Source: Serendipita indica DSM 11827 (taxonomy: Eukaryota; Basidiomycota; Agaricomycetes; Sebacinales; Serendipitaceae). From it: a DNA stretch of 64,000 nucleotides. Shown piece by piece: positions 38,568 to 50,458 of the stretch. The stretch spans positions 744,001-808,000 of the forward strand of contig CAJVGD010000010.1 of assembly GCA_910890315.1 (NCBI GenBank). Reading direction: 5' to 3'. Numbering within the stretch: position 1 is the stretch's first letter; each line of letters starts with the position of its first letter. The notes beneath the pieces were generated by a model. The model was not told the origin of the DNA, searched no databases, and worked only from the letters and a program-made list of their open reading frames with translations. The position numbers and the translations under genes are program-made.

Positions 38568-40222
38568 TCAGGCTTTGCCTCTTGTCCCATCTCCCCGTCC
38601 TCGCGGCCCCCCACGTCCACGATAGCTGCCGCCTGGAGATCCTCCTCCCGTCTGCGAACCTCCGGCTACACCCCGTCCTTCCCCAGCCACACCGACGGAC
38701 ACACCTCCCCTTCCACGAGGAGCTGGTCGGTCTCCCCTTTCCTTCCTCGTTTCGACATTGATCCTCGCCGGGCTCCCATACTTTTCCTCATCAAACCGAA
38801 TCCCACCTTCTCCGCCTGCCCCCGGATGCAAGCTCGCAATAATTGCCTTCTTTGCACTGTCGATTGACTTGAACTCGATGAATGCACACGCCTTGCTTCG
38901 CACAATCTCAACTTCTTTGATAGGTCCAAACCGAGTAGAGAGGACTTGCTCCAACGCCTGCTGCGGAATGTTTTCCGTCACTCCCTTGACAAAGCACATC
39001 GCCGTCGTCACCGACAACGCCGCCGCATACAGTGGATGCTGGTTCGCAGGTGGAATGTTTCGTGGGCCAACTCCACCTGGTTGCAGCACCGGATCGCCCC
39101 CAGCACTGGGTGCCGTAGGAGCATTCCCTCCTGCTCGTTCTCGTGGAGGTTGGGCCTGCGTCGCCCCAGCGGCTGGATGAGGCGCAGCAGCACTCACTCC
39201 CTTGGCTTCCTGTGCAACATTCTGACCCCACTTTGATGAATTGGTCGCAGCGAGGCTCGCCCACGTCTTTGGAGCTGGCGGACCCGCAGGTTGTGGAGTC
39301 GCTGGTTGCGAAGGTGCCTCTGTGGATGGAGGAAGAGCACTAGGCGGTGCTGGCGATGGCGACTTACGTGCTGGAACTGGACTCGGCGCGGCCGGAGGAG
39401 TGGAAACAGGCTCTTGCGTCGGTTCAATCACGTCTGGTACCGTTGGCAGCGCGGGTTCAGGGGTGGGTGTCGGTGGTCGAGGAGCTGGTTCCACATATGT
39501 GCTTTCCGGAACCGCTGGTGGTGCAGGCGTCTCTTTGGGGGTGATAGGTACCGGAGCGGTCACGGCGGGAATAGGTGCAGGAGCGGCAATCGTTGGAGGC
39601 TGTTGCACCGACGTCGCCTCTGCTGTACCATGATATCCGTTTGTGTGCGGCTGGTTGTACGACACGTCCTCTGCGACTGATGGTGGACCCTGCTCGGACT
39701 GCAGCTGATGGTCGTCTGGATTCTCTTCCTCTTCATCAAATGTCTCCTCCTTTAGGAAGCGAAAGTTGTCGTTTAAGACGAAATAACCGTTTTGCTGTTC
39801 AGCCAGGAAGAAGACTTGGACAAACTTCTTCCATGCCTCCCCACGGTTCGACATCTCGCCAATGACGTGAACAAGAATGCCATTATTTGCACTCGGGTGC
39901 GCGTCGACAGAGTGAATGAACACTTTGCAGTCTTTGAACCCGATTTCGACAAACTTTTTGTGGATAGCGGTCTGACCCTGGAGGAGATCCGTGTCTTCGC
40001 CTTCGATCCCATGCAAATAGTGCGATGATTTTGTATAGAACCGATGCAACTGGTCAGGCTTATCGTTCATGTATGTATAGTATTGCACGACAAACTGCCA
40101 TGCCACCTGGGAAACTGATGGCATTGGAACACTTGAGCAAACTCATTAGCATCTAGCTTGGCGAACTGACCCGTTCCCGTTGCGGTGGTTGCGGTTTGCG
40201 CGGCCACTGGTTGATTCGACAT
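38568..40222 (-). CDS. G3BP/Nxt3/Bre5-like NTF2 and RRM protein
   Basis: G3BP-type proteins bind RNA and help assemble stress granules; the yeast relative Bre5 is a cofactor of the deubiquitinase Ubp3. A short first exon codes MSNQPVAAQTATTATG and joins to SQVAWQFVVQYYTYMNDKPD. The NTF2-like domain covers residues 20-140 (HRFYTKSSHYLHGIEGED, IHSVDAHPSANNGILVHVIG, FVQVFFLAEQQNGYFVLNDN). A long Pro/Ala/Glu-rich middle follows, then an RRM with CFVKGVTENIPQQALEQVL and KACAFIEFKSIDSAKKA, and an RGG-rich tail ending GRGDGTRGKA. All parts of the family plan are present in the usual order. The gene has two exons, the second very long. Confidence 0.92.
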
Positions 40223-40609
40223 TTTCTGTCATGGAATAGACGTTGAGTGCACAAATTCTCTCTTGAACATTACACAAAGCTTGCAGAAGAATCCAACTTA
40301 CATTGTTTCAACAACGCTATACAACACCCGCGCCAACACCGCGCGACCGCCAGTCAGCCTCGCAGTCGTGCTACTAGCAATGAAGTGTACATACTCTTTA
40401 CTCGATAAAGCAGACTTTCGACGTTTTATAAGGCGTATAGTTTGAGGACAAACCCTCTGTTCAGAGACTGCTGGCTGTCCGTGCAGAGTCCAAAATCGGG
40501 TCGGGATGTTTGGCTCAAGTTGGCCAACGCAAGACGTTCACCACAACAAACCAGTGGTGGAGATTGACAGTGTGTGTATTCCATGCGCCATACAACGATT
40601 GGTTAACGT

Positions 40610-41703
40610 CTAGCGTAGTCTACCAAATGTACTAGGCGGTTGCTTCCGTACAAGCCTGTATAATAACAGCGCAGTCCCCAGGGATAAGGAGTACCTTGGA
40701 TAAAGCATGAATGCGAGTCGGAATCAGCAGCATATTCCTCACCATGTGATGGCATAGCTTGCATGCTGGTTTCTGAAGATGACCGCTGGATATCTTCCGA
40801 CTGGCTTGCCTGCTCCAATCAAATGAGACGCCTCACCTGAATCACCTTCTACAGGACTGTGAGCTAAAAAAATCTGCCAATGGCTCGCTCCTACCGAAGG
40901 TTGTCTCTATGAGAACTGGCTGAACGTTTTCTGCTGCGCCACCCGCGCGCTCAACAAGAGCCGTGAGGTCTGCCCATATCCATTCACCGGTATCTGTCTT
41001 GTTATCTGGTGTGAACATGCTGGGAACAAAGGACGGTGCGACCATCCCGGTTACTTGTACCGTATCGCCTCCAGGATTTGCCATTATTGAAAGTCTCTCT
41101 GGATTCTTGTCCATTGAAGCTGCCACGGTGTCGGAGATGAAGCCTCTATTCACCCAGACAGTCGAGGCATTTGGTAAAGTTGGCGAAGAACGAGCCAAGG
41201 GCGTGAACAAATGATATCCGTTGAATGATTCGTATTTTCTAGGTCCCAAGAGAAGGGAATAGGCATGCATCCAGATACCCTGAGTGACGACACGACGATA
41301 TGGCGGCAGATTGGACGTGCTGAAAAAGTTGTCGTCAAAGTGGTAGCCAAATCATGGTGATGAACATACTCTATGTAAGCTGGAAGAACTATAGGCTGCT
41401 TCTCCAATTGATCCTCGGCTTGTCGAACGAGGTCGTTTTTCCATTGCAGTCGTTGCACCTGCCCGGCAACGGTCACAAGAGCATTGTGGAAAATCTATGT
41501 AGCGAGTATACCTGCCAGGTTCCCAATCCAAATGTGAAAGGTGGTATGATGGCCAGTATCCATGTCCACGGAGACTTCCACGGTTCCCAATGCTTCGCCT
41601 TTACGGGACCTCGTTTCACACTGACGCTGAGGGCATCATTTTGGATCCACCTCTTGCCATAACTTCGTAGTAGGGGTTTAAAATGCCGCACAAATCGATT
41701 CAT
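40610..41703 (-). CDS. SHY1: SURF1/Shy1 cytochrome c oxidase assembly protein
   Basis: Shy1 sits in the mitochondrial inner membrane and helps insert heme a into Cox1. The N-terminus MNRFVRHFKPLLRSYGKRWI is basic and suits mitochondrial import. The first membrane helix is in WTWILAIIPPFTFGLGTWQV, followed by QRLQWKNDLVRQAEDQLEK, a family hallmark. The middle has GPRKYESFNGYHLFTPL and TVWVNRGFI. The C-terminal part GRYPAVIFRNQHASYAITW joins across an intron to YSLSLGTALLLYRLVRK, the second membrane helix. The stop is at 40610-40612. About six introns. Its start lies 72 bp from the stop of the next minus-strand gene. Confidence 0.93.
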
Positions 41704-41775
41704 AGAGCGGGAAAGTGGTACAAGGTGCAGAATCCACAAGCGACCAGAGGCGAGACTATGTATTGTGGCATATAG

Positions 41776-42918
41776 CTATTTAAGATTACCAAGACACCAA
41801 CTAACCCTGTCCATACCGCGCTTGGTCTTCTCTCGTTCGTTTTCCAGCACGAACCCTAACCATCGCGAGTTCTTGTCTGGGTGGAAACGCACATACGCCT
41901 CTCGTATTCGACTCTCCTTGCTCTTGTCCGTCGAATGGAATGGACTGAGCACAAACTCGCGGACCTCGTCCATCGTCAGCTCAGTTGGCTCGGAAAAGGG
42001 TGGGTCGTTCGAGAGTCGAAGAACTGGCCAAGGGAAAGTGGAAAATGTGAGATGCGGTTGTATTTGATCCTGATTTGCTCTTAAAATAAGATTATCCCAC
42101 GTTTCTGAATACGTTTCGAAAGCCGCAGCGATGAGCATGCCTCTTCGTGGATTTTGTTTGCGCCTTTCAAATTCCCAGAGAACATCTTGGCTCTCTACGG
42201 TGTTCTGATCTGATGCGAACCTGTGCGGATTTGGATGATGGTCTTGTAAATGTGTTGAACGACGTGAGTGAGGAATATACTGTGTATTCGTAGGGGATAA
42301 GGGAGGGGATACTTGTTGCAAGTCCCCTGCACCTCGGTTAACTTGCTGGGATTGCTGAGACCGCCTCCTCATCATGAATGCGGCAGCACGGTCTTCCCAT
42401 CCACCAGCGGTGGTCTCGTGTGTCGCCGGAACAGCCATCGTGGTGTGACGCCTAACGAGCGGTGCAGGTCGTGTTGGCCTTCCTTCGCTCTTGGGCTGAG
42501 GCAGAGGGGTTTTGTCTAGTATACCCTGCGGCTCTTCGGCACCCTTGGTCGTGACTTTGATGCTCTCCAGCGCTGCAGTGAGCTCTCTGACTCTCTCAGA
42601 CAGTATTTTGGCGATATATTCTGCCATCTTGAGCCGGCTCGACGTCGCGTCCAGAGTTCGAGCCACTTCTATGCGAATGTGAGACGCGTCTTGCTAGGCG
42701 ATGACTGAGAATACCTTCTTCAGTCCCTGTTCGTAGATCAACGACGGACACAATAGAGTTCGTATGGACCCACCTTGCTGGAGGTCGATTGCAAACTCCT
42801 TCATATCCTCTGCCAGCAATACGACCTTCAGAAGCCCAGAAGCCGCCATTTCCGTCGCATTCTCCGAATGAACGCAACACGTATGGGTAGCAGAGGGCAT
42901 ATCCGCAACCGCTGACAT
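41776..42918 (-). CDS. Hypothetical protein with a J-like C-terminal tail
   Basis: Exon 1 begins MSAVADMPSATHTCC. Exon joins in the 42.68-42.80 kb part are tentative. The long exon has a helical start (MAEYIAKILSERVRELTAAL) and a disordered, Pro/Arg-rich middle. The C-terminal domain of about 110 residues contains ELTMDEVREFVLSPFHSTDK and REAYVRFHPDKNSRWLGFV, ending VSWCLGNLK. The RFHPDK motif recalls the HPD of J-domains, and a similar tail is common in otherwise uncharacterised Agaricomycete proteins. I do not assign a function. Confidence 0.6.
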
Positions 42919-43355
42919 TCAGTAGAGGGCTTGAAACTGCCCAAGTTAGTCAAGGATTCTGCAGATCCAACCGTTGCGCCCACCCGACGGATAAAAAAAC
43001 GCTATCGATAGAGAACAGAACAGTCTTTAAACACCGAGGAAGTCGAGGAGAGCTGCAAAGATTGTGGGCTGTTTGGTCCCTTTGGTTTGCACGTGCATAT
43101 AGCCTGATAAGGTCGCGGGGTTTGAGCGAGATCTCTCCTGTAAGCCCGAGAAGGACATAGCTTTCTACGCCACACAATACGGCATCTATGCTCCAGGGTC
43201 AAATGTGGATGAAATACAGAATACATACACGGAGAGACAAGAGGCGGTCGGGTATTGAAGATGGTCGTGATAAGCTGGTCCCGGCGTACAGACTTTTCGG
43301 GAGACCGTCAGCGAAAGGGAAAACTCGAGCCCTCTTCTTTTCCTATCGGCCCTTG
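42919..43355. other. Short intergenic stretch
   Basis: It lies between two minus-strand genes and shows only short frames without domains. It should serve as the promoter of the J-like-tail gene and the 3' region of the coiled-coil gene. Confidence 0.5.
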
Positions 43356-44633
43356 CTACCTGGAAGGGTGCGCCGCAAGAGAAAGCCGCTGGCAAACGAG
43401 CCGCACCAGTTGCGGGAAATCATTCTTGGCGATGCATGCACTCATCGGCTCCAGGTCTATGTCGACCGGGGAGTCCATCAACTATCACACTGTTAGCCAA
43501 CGAGTCAGAGGAAAAGAGGTATCATTACTTGTGCAGTCGCAAGTGTGTAAGTTGTCGGATCAAAAACGACAGAAAGTACGGCTGGTTGCGTGAAGCCGGG
43601 TGGCCGGAGTGATAACCTCAGTTCGTTATCCGTCTCTTGGTGTATAGAGGAGATGCTCGTTTGCGACTTTAAGAATTCAGAATAGCTCGCAAGCCTGTCA
43701 AGCATCAGCAAACGTTTTGCATGAATGACGCGATCTCACCAATCTGGGACGAGAGCTCCCTGACCCTTGAGCTTCGCCTTTTGCTGTATCCGGTCTGCCT
43801 CTCTTTCCTTTTTCATCACGTCCTCTCGCAAAGACCGCAGTCTGTCCGCTTCAGCCTCGGTCCGAGCCTTTTGGCTTGCTGCCATCTCCACGAGAGCATC
43901 ACGTTGCTCTGTCAATGCAATATTCCTGTCCGTTTGTTGATCATATATTGCCGAGGCTTCGTCAATCGTCATTCGTGGCTCGGGATGTCGCGCCCGCAAT
44001 TGGGCAAGCTCTAGTTTGGCGGCCTGTATTTCTCGTGCCATCTTTTCGGTCCTCTCCGCTTTTGTGACCATTTCTGAGTGTTCTATATACTTCTCAGAAC
44101 CTGCTAATAGTTGCATCCCGCGGTGGGACACTCACGCTTCTGCCACTCGGGAATGAGAACCCTCATCCTGTCATAAGCGTCGTTCAAAACTTCCTTTTTC
44201 TGCTTGAGTCTTTCCTTTGCGGCAGCTTCTTCTGTTCTTAGTTCCTCCATCGCCTCTGGAGACAAGTCTGGAGGCTCGTCCTGACACAAAAGGGATGAGA
44301 GCTTGAGTTTTGCCGTCTTTTCCTGATACTTGAGCTTGAGCTTCGTCGCATATTGCTTTAGAAGGGGAAGCTGGTCAGCAGAAACACGGATACCAATGCA
44401 CTGGACAGCGGATAACCACGAACTTTGTGCGCTTCAACTTCAATAGCAAGCATTCTCGGATCCTCTGGGTTCGCATTCTCGACAATGTTGGATATCTGTC
44501 CCGCCTCTTCTCGAAACTCTTCCTTTGTGTGCGACAAGCTGAACGGCGTTTGCAATGCACGTGTCGCCAATGCACGCATACGTTCCACTGATGAATCCTC
44601 GATCTGGGGGCGTGTTTCTGGAGCTGCGGCCAT
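43356..44633 (-). CDS. Coiled-coil protein, possibly kinetochore-related (Sos7-like)
   Basis: The protein starts MAAAPETRPQIEDSSVERMR. Much of its length is charged heptad-type coiled coil (EHSEMVTKAERTEKMAREIQ, DALVEMAASQKARTEAEADR). The C-terminal 100 residues change character: ELRLSLRPPG, AVLSVVFDPTTYTLATAQ and, after an intron with its acceptor at about 43486, LMDSPVDIDLEPMSACIAKN and LVRLVCQRLSLAAHPSR. A coiled coil capped by such an alternating beta/alpha piece is typical of RWD-containing kinetochore subunits, and Sos7/Zwint-like proteins came to mind. This is a resemblance in plan and not a motif match. Five or six introns. Confidence 0.5.
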
Positions 44634-44920
44634 CTTTCCTGACACGCGTCAGCGGAGGTGGCGGAGTTCAAAGCGTGCACAAAGCAAGTCGAGCCTGTTG
44701 TGCCACATCCACGGCCCGTGCACTTGTGAGTATGAACATCCAATCTATATATTCGATAGCCATTCATGGAGGTACATATATATGATACTGCGTGCGTAGC
44801 CAATGTCCAATGCTACATTGGGAGCGATAACCCAGTCGAGCCAGGACAGAAGAATGGAAACAAGAATAAAATCGAAAATAGAGCCTCACTTCAATATGGG
44901 ATATGTGACCCCCCAGGAGT

Positions 44921-47900
44921 TTATGGATTCCAGTGACCCCATTCGTGGCTCATGTCTGTCTGACTCCATGTTCGTTTCTGCCCTCCACCATCCTGAGGCA
45001 GCTGTGTTGAAACATGATGCTGCGCCAGTGCTGCTAAACCGTCCATTTCTAGAGCTGGTGGTGCTGATTGTGGCTTGCTGCGCCCAATTTGCGTTGCGAA
45101 GGAGACTGGCCACGCAGATGCTGTCACTCTTGGAGCGATAGTGTCGGCATAACCAGTTGTAGGTATTTGATCGTTGGACGGGCGGCCCGTTGCTCTCGTG
45201 CCAAGCGCGTTATGGAGCTGAGGACGAACCCTAGACTGGGAACGCACCTCACGCCGACGATTTGCCACATCTGCACGGAGTCTCTCGTTGCGTATCCTAA
45301 GCTGTTGAAGCTCGTATAGCCAGCTGGAACCAAGAACGTCAGGACTGGCAGAATGCGTCGAAGAGCCAGGCCCATTCCCTCCACCATTATTATTGTCCAC
45401 GTGTTCGGGTGGGGAAGCATCTCCATCTGATGCAACAGGCTCATCGATCGCATTCACGTCCCCTTGCAAAGCGACACGGTAGCCACTGCGTCGTGCCAGA
45501 TTTGCCGACCTGCTAGAGGTTTGATCAGAAGAGGACGCATCCTGGCGGAAGAGTTGCAGCGGGGAAGTGATGGGCCGTGGCAACACCGCGGCTGCAAGGG
45601 TCATCTCGTTGGTGCTGAGGCCGTATCCCGTGGGTTGATAACTTGCTACTAGGTGCTTTTGTGCAGATACTGATGCTGGTCCTGTGAGCTCTGGGAGCTC
45701 CATTCTCATAGTTCTCCGGTTCAGCACACGAAGCCGGACAATCATCGTCTTCGGAGCCATCGTCCAGAACGATTCAGCTTCCCCATGCTTGCCAATGGGC
45801 ATGTATTCTTTCATCGCCATGGGAGGGAAGAATGTAATTTCCGTGGTGGCCAGCACCGCTGTCCCCCCGCCAGACTTGCTAGAGCTTTTCTTATCGCTAG
45901 GATTTCGACGCCTTGTTGCTGAGAGAATATTGCAAAAGACCACCCTCGAATCCTCTGTAGCGATCTGTTGACCACAAGCTTGCTCTCCTGCAGCGAGTGC
46001 GGAGCGGATTGCTTCACGCTTGGTGCCTTGAGGATCGTCGATCACGAGCTCGCTTAATGTCTTGCCGACAATATCCTCTCTCTTCCCACCCAGCAGCTCC
46101 TCGATGCCTCTCAAACAAGAGACAATCAACCCCCGATCATCGTTTGCGACTCGCAGATAATAATCGTCTTTGCTGACACCGCCATTGAGATTGACATTGT
46201 GCCATGTAAGTCGTGGCATATCGATGCGTCGCAACCGCAGCAATAGCGCCTTGCGACCTCGGGACGTGTCGGCATGGAGTTTTCCAGGGCAATCAACCCA
46301 GACATATGAGCCGTCAGCGCATCGAGCACGGAAGACGAGCTGAATCTCCTGTGGGGGGATTCCAGAGGTCGCGGGGATTGTGGTAGCGCCAGCCGGGGTG
46401 GTAGTCTGAAGTGTAGCAGGAGTAGTAGACTCCTTGACTTTGCGCATAGTCGGTGCGAGATCGGACGGGTGACAGATGTCGGAGATATTCTTGTTGAGAA
46501 AGTAATCGGCTTCGTATTTGAGGAGACGTGAGATCGACGGGGAGACGTAAAGGAAGGAGCCTTTCAAGGAGATGACGAGAATGGCATCTGAAAGAGATGT
46601 GATGAACACTTGACATATAGGATTGATACCAACGTACCAGGAGATTCCGCCAAGAGGGTCATGCTCAGTTTTTGACGATCTTGATTGTCGTTCATGGATG
46701 CAGGAGAAATACCTCCGATTCTGCCGATGATAGCGGACATGTCTTTTGATACTGCTCTCAGGTTGAGTTTATTGGGCTGATAAATGATGGGAGGGAGCGG
46801 TGTCGAGCTGTAGTTGGTCACATAGCTGCCCGTCTGAACAGCTTTCATAATGGCGAGGGGTTGAACAGCCAAGTCGACCTGAAATCCTACATGATAGCGG
46901 ACGGGTTCGTTGCCACCAGGTATAACTGGAATGATGGAAACACAATTGATAAAGGCCTCTCCGTTCTTGCGATAGTTGACCAGGGTCACCTGACATTCAC
47001 GATGGAGGGAAAGATTCTGCGCCATCTGTGTCACGCTGTCAATGTCGGTGTGCTCTCTTGGGCCACCTTTCTCGAGCTGAACGCCCGGTGGAGCCTGGAG
47101 AAAGCGACAATTACGCCCAAGTATCTCTGCTTCCGTGTATCCAGTGAGCTCGGTGAAGGTGTTGGAGACATAGATGATTGGAGAGTCATCCCTCGTGACG
47201 TCGACGACCAGGAAGCTACAAGACATGTCCACCGGTCCGAGGGCGACTTTTGGCTGAGGACGCGTCGCAATGCGCGCGAGAATATCTAACATATCAAATC
47301 CCGATGACGAGTATATTGGCAGTCCGTTTAATGCGAGGGCGGACGAGCGCGGGAGTCTGGCTGGCGGTTGGGCGAGGTTGGAACTGAAAAACCGACAGGT
47401 CAGACGACAGAGGAAGATCGGCGGGAAGAACATACGTTGTTGAAATTGCGCTATCTGGTATGTCTCCAGTGGGCATTGAAGGGAGCTGATAGCCATCGGT
47501 GGGCATGTGGATCGGGGGGAAAGTTGGTGCGTCGGGGTATCGAAACGCAGAGAAGGCCGCATTTGAGCCAGCGGAGGAGCCAATAAAACTGCCTTGATAT
47601 CCTGTACTTGCTCTAAGATCAAACGAATCGTCAAAGACGCCAAAATAAAACATGTCAGGGAAGGCCAAGTATGACAAAAAGTGGACAGACGAGGAAAACG
47701 AAAAACTCACGTCGCATAATCAACTGGTGCCAATGTCATGTCCTTGGACTGTGATTGCGAGGCTGTAGACGTGAGGGGAGCATACGCCGACGTCGATGAA
47801 TGGAGGATAGCTGGATCAAACGAATCTTGCATAAAGCGTGGAACTTGAAATTGGACAGAGCTTGAGAACGTCGTGGGGCTGATTCCGACCATCTCCATGG

Positions 47901-48075
47901 CCAGCTTGTCGCTGTCCGACGAGAGGCTCATAAATGCATCTGGGCCGAGCTCGTGCTGGTCCTGGTCATCGTCAGGAGACTGCTGAGGGCCTGAATTCGA
48001 CGTTGAGGATACTTGGTGAGCATAATAACGAGTATTTGTGGCATCGTGGTCACCGAATGGCCTGCTTGAGCTCAT
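44921..48075 (-). CDS. WC-1: White collar 1 blue-light photoreceptor (LOV/PAS), without GATA finger
   Basis: WC-1 binds flavin and, with WC-2, activates light-induced genes in the nucleus. The start is MSSSRPFGDHDATNTRYYAH. After a disordered N-terminus the LOV domain lies at about 47.30-46.87 kb: FLVVDVTRDDSPIIYVSNTF, then GRNCRFLQAPPG with the flavin-linking Cys, and HRECQVTLVNYRKNGEAFIN. A PAS-B region (DAILVISLKGSFLYVSPSIS) and a PAS-C region (YLRVANDDRGLIVSCLRGIE) follow. The C-terminus has a short coiled coil (WLYELQQLRIRNERLRADV) and ends SHEWGHWNP with no Cys-rich zinc finger. Basidiomycete WC-1 proteins are known to lack the finger that ascomycetes have, so DNA binding is left to WC-2. 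Four or more introns. Confidence 0.94.
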
Positions 48076-48193
48076 CGTGGAGGGGACCAAAGGGCAGGAA
48101 CATCGGGCCCCGCGGGATGACAAACTGCTGAGGGACCGCCCGTCGAATTCGCATTGTTATAGTGGAGATTCGGTTTGCAACTCGTTGGCCGCC
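48076..48193. promoter_or_regulatory. Divergent promoter between WC-1 and a small plus-strand gene
   Basis: 118 bp separate the WC-1 start (48075, minus) from ATG 48194 on the plus strand. If the small gene is real, the two share control sequences. A light response of the small gene is possible but not shown by sequence. Confidence 0.4.
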
Positions 48194-48420
48194 ATGGCGT
48201 CTGACGCCCATCTCTTGCCACTCGGTAAGTCATCAACATCCGAATACAAAAATTTAGAATTCCAGGCAATGGAGATCAACCTCTGGTCTTTGTTTGGCCT
48301 ACCCAAATTGTAAACAACCTTGTTTTCCAAGCCTTGGTCCTCGACCACAGTGCTGCCGTCGGGCCAAAGGATTGCTATCGCAGCTCACGCACACCTTGGC
48401 GACTTTTCTACATGACTTGA
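48194..48420 (+). CDS. Small hypothetical protein or N-terminal part of one
   Basis: MASDAHLLPLG is followed by a clear intron (gtaagt donor, ccag acceptor) and joins in frame to NGDQPLVFVWPTQIVNNLVF, then QALVLDHSAAVGPKDC and a TGA at 48418-48420, about 62 residues. The hydrophobic beta-like stretch looks coding. Further exons up to about 48.8 kb are likely, since coding-like frames continue (for example SSLSHTLSVLFPNAPLRKA), but I could not join them. No family recognised. Confidence 0.4.
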
Positions 48421-49140
48421 TCGTCCATGGACCCGTTTCTGCTGCGGGAAAAGTCCCCGGAGTCACAGCGTACACCAATCTGCTCGTGGTGTGTTGTCCG
48501 TGGCCGTCGTCTCATCAAATCCGGGTCCATGTCTTGTATCTGGAAAGCTCCCATCTCTAAGACGATGTGGTGATTGCGAGTCGGGCCCGGAGAGGCGTCT
48601 GTCACGACAATCCCAGGGCAGAGGTGCGGCATCAAAAGCTGTCGTCCTGCTCATTCGCTACCAACCGCACTCCTCTGTGTGTGTAGAAAGTGTGATGCAG
48701 TCGTCCTTGTCGCACACGCTGTCGGTCCTATTCCCCAACGCGCCTCTTCGGAAAGCGACGTTGGTGGGACCACACGTTTCTCATAGCTAAAGGTATGCAA
48801 TCGTCGTGTCGCTCTCAGCGACATGATATCTTAATGGGGCTCGCTCTTGGCCCGACGGCTTCGAATTTTTCATCCCGCGTTCATCCACGCAAAAGCTCGG
48901 TACCAACTTGGCGTCTTCTTCTTCGGTGAGTGCTTTCATCCTCTTAGTCTCACAAGATGCCCCTACCCTTATCGGGAATTTCTTCAAGGAGTATCCGCTC
49001 AGGACATGCTCCAGAATTGACACCCTGAACATTCGATTTACAAGCTGAGAGACCTGCTGATCACTCACATAGACCACCAATCGGCATGTGGAAAACACAA
49101 GGACATTATAGTGCATGTAACCCGACCAGCTATTGCAATT
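48421..49140. other. Stretch with possible further exons of the small gene
   Basis: Plus-strand frames up to about 48786 may be later exons of the gene starting at 48194. From there to 49140 I see only the 3' side of Pam17 and frames without domains. Confidence 0.4.
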
Positions 49141-50028
49141 CTACTTTGTCGCAGCGCCCCAGCTAGCCTTTCGTCTGTAACGAGCCTGCAACACACTCTT
49201 CAGAGCCCTATAGTCGCCTTTAGCAAGCACTTACCTGGTCTCGCAGCCATTGGCGGTAGTCCTTCATAGATCCAATTTTCTCCCCTGTTTCCTGCCTGTC
49301 AGGAGTAGAGTCCTTGAGTGTTCTGTACGCACCGTAAAAGTCTGGAACAGGATTGCTTGTGCTTTGGGTCGACGGGTCTACACGGTTCCGCTTGATATGC
49401 TTGTGGAATTCACGCTCTTTGTCTTCAATGAGGGGTAGCAGTTTACGATGAGTCAGTCGCCATATCTGTGAGCCAATGATTGGTCCAACAAGATAACCTA
49501 AACCTGGTGGGATTGATTGAACAAGAGGCAGGAAGAGGTAAGGAGAGGAGACCAACCCGACGTGCCCAAAATTCCCAGGATAGCCATCACTAGCGGATCT
49601 AATCCCATGAATTGAGGCATATTGACACCGAAATAGGCTGCCCCAGCCGCTCCAGCCGTTACGGTAATCGGGATGGTCGTCGCCTGTATTTGGTACATAC
49701 GTCAAAGGATGTCGATGACGAACGCATATCAATGATGTGCACCCTCAGCATGCTGATTCACAATCAAATGTCGTAAACTGATACACACCATTTCCCAACG
49801 ACGCTTCTTGCCACGAATGGAGAGATAATCACACCAAGAGAGTATTTCTCCTGCCGATACTGTCTCTGGCGACGGTGTCTTGTGGGCTGAAGATGTTGTC
49901 GAATTGGAGGAGTTGTTGCGAACGTTGACCAGCATTCTGCCCGGAATTACCCTAACTGTCGTGAATGTTGATGTTCTCAATAGAGATTGCCTGCGTAAAC
50001 AAGACGCATTAAGCTGTCTCAACGACAT
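49141..50028 (-). CDS. PAM17: Pam17, TIM23 import motor subunit
   Basis: Pam17 is a mitochondrial inner-membrane protein that helps organise the Pam16-Pam18 part of the presequence import motor. The start MSLRQLNASCLRRQSLLR is a basic import signal. Conserved blocks are LSWCDYLSIRGKKRRWEM, the first membrane helix TIPITVTAGAAGAAYFGV, MGLDPLVMAILGILGTSG with GYLVGPIIGSQIWRLTHRK as the second, EREFHKHIKRNRVDPSTQS and NPVPDFYGEKIGS. The last exon gives ARYRRKASWGAATK with the stop at 49141-49143. An intron after DFYG has no in-frame stop, so reading through it would add about 15 residues. Confidence 0.95.
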
Positions 50029-50458
50029 TTCGGCCACGAAGAAAAGTTGGGTCGAGACAAGATTTCGTCCACCACTTTGCACCTGAACTCTTGAGTTATT
50101 GTAATGCTTTCCGACGCTCAGACACTCTACTGTAGTCTACTTTGACTGTTCAAAGTTTTAAGCGCCTCAACCTGTGAACAGCCATTCTGTGTGTTAGGAA
50201 TACTGTGCAGCGCTAGCGTCACAACACAGAATAGTCTGGCTGAATTGCTATCACCTGCGAGACGGATACCCATCTCAGCTCTTGTTCCCAACCACTTCGA
50301 CTCGTCTTGCCGATATGGGTGCAGGATTGTCCATGCTTCCAACCCACAAGGGCGAGTTTTGTCAGTAAAGTCCTTTCGTTTTGTCTCCGCCTCTCGGGCA
50401 ACCAGGTCGACTGCGGCAAAATATACAGTGCGACAGGCTCACTGACCGTCATGCATCC
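50029..50458. other. Divergent intergenic stretch between Pam17 and the ARF-like gene
   Basis: Both flanking genes point away from this stretch. Open frames here on both strands lack domains; a short 5' exon of the ARF-like gene cannot be excluded. Confidence 0.45.

Noticed and set aside
39241-39680. Gly- and Trp/Arg-rich plus-strand frames
   Set aside because: They are antisense to the Pro/Ala-rich linker of the NTF2-RRM gene, which produces Gly- or Arg-rich shadow frames.
44921-45200. Search for a GATA zinc finger at the end of WC-1
   Set aside because: The last exon reads through to a stop with no CxxC pairs; absence agrees with other basidiomycete WC-1 proteins, so it is not a truncation.
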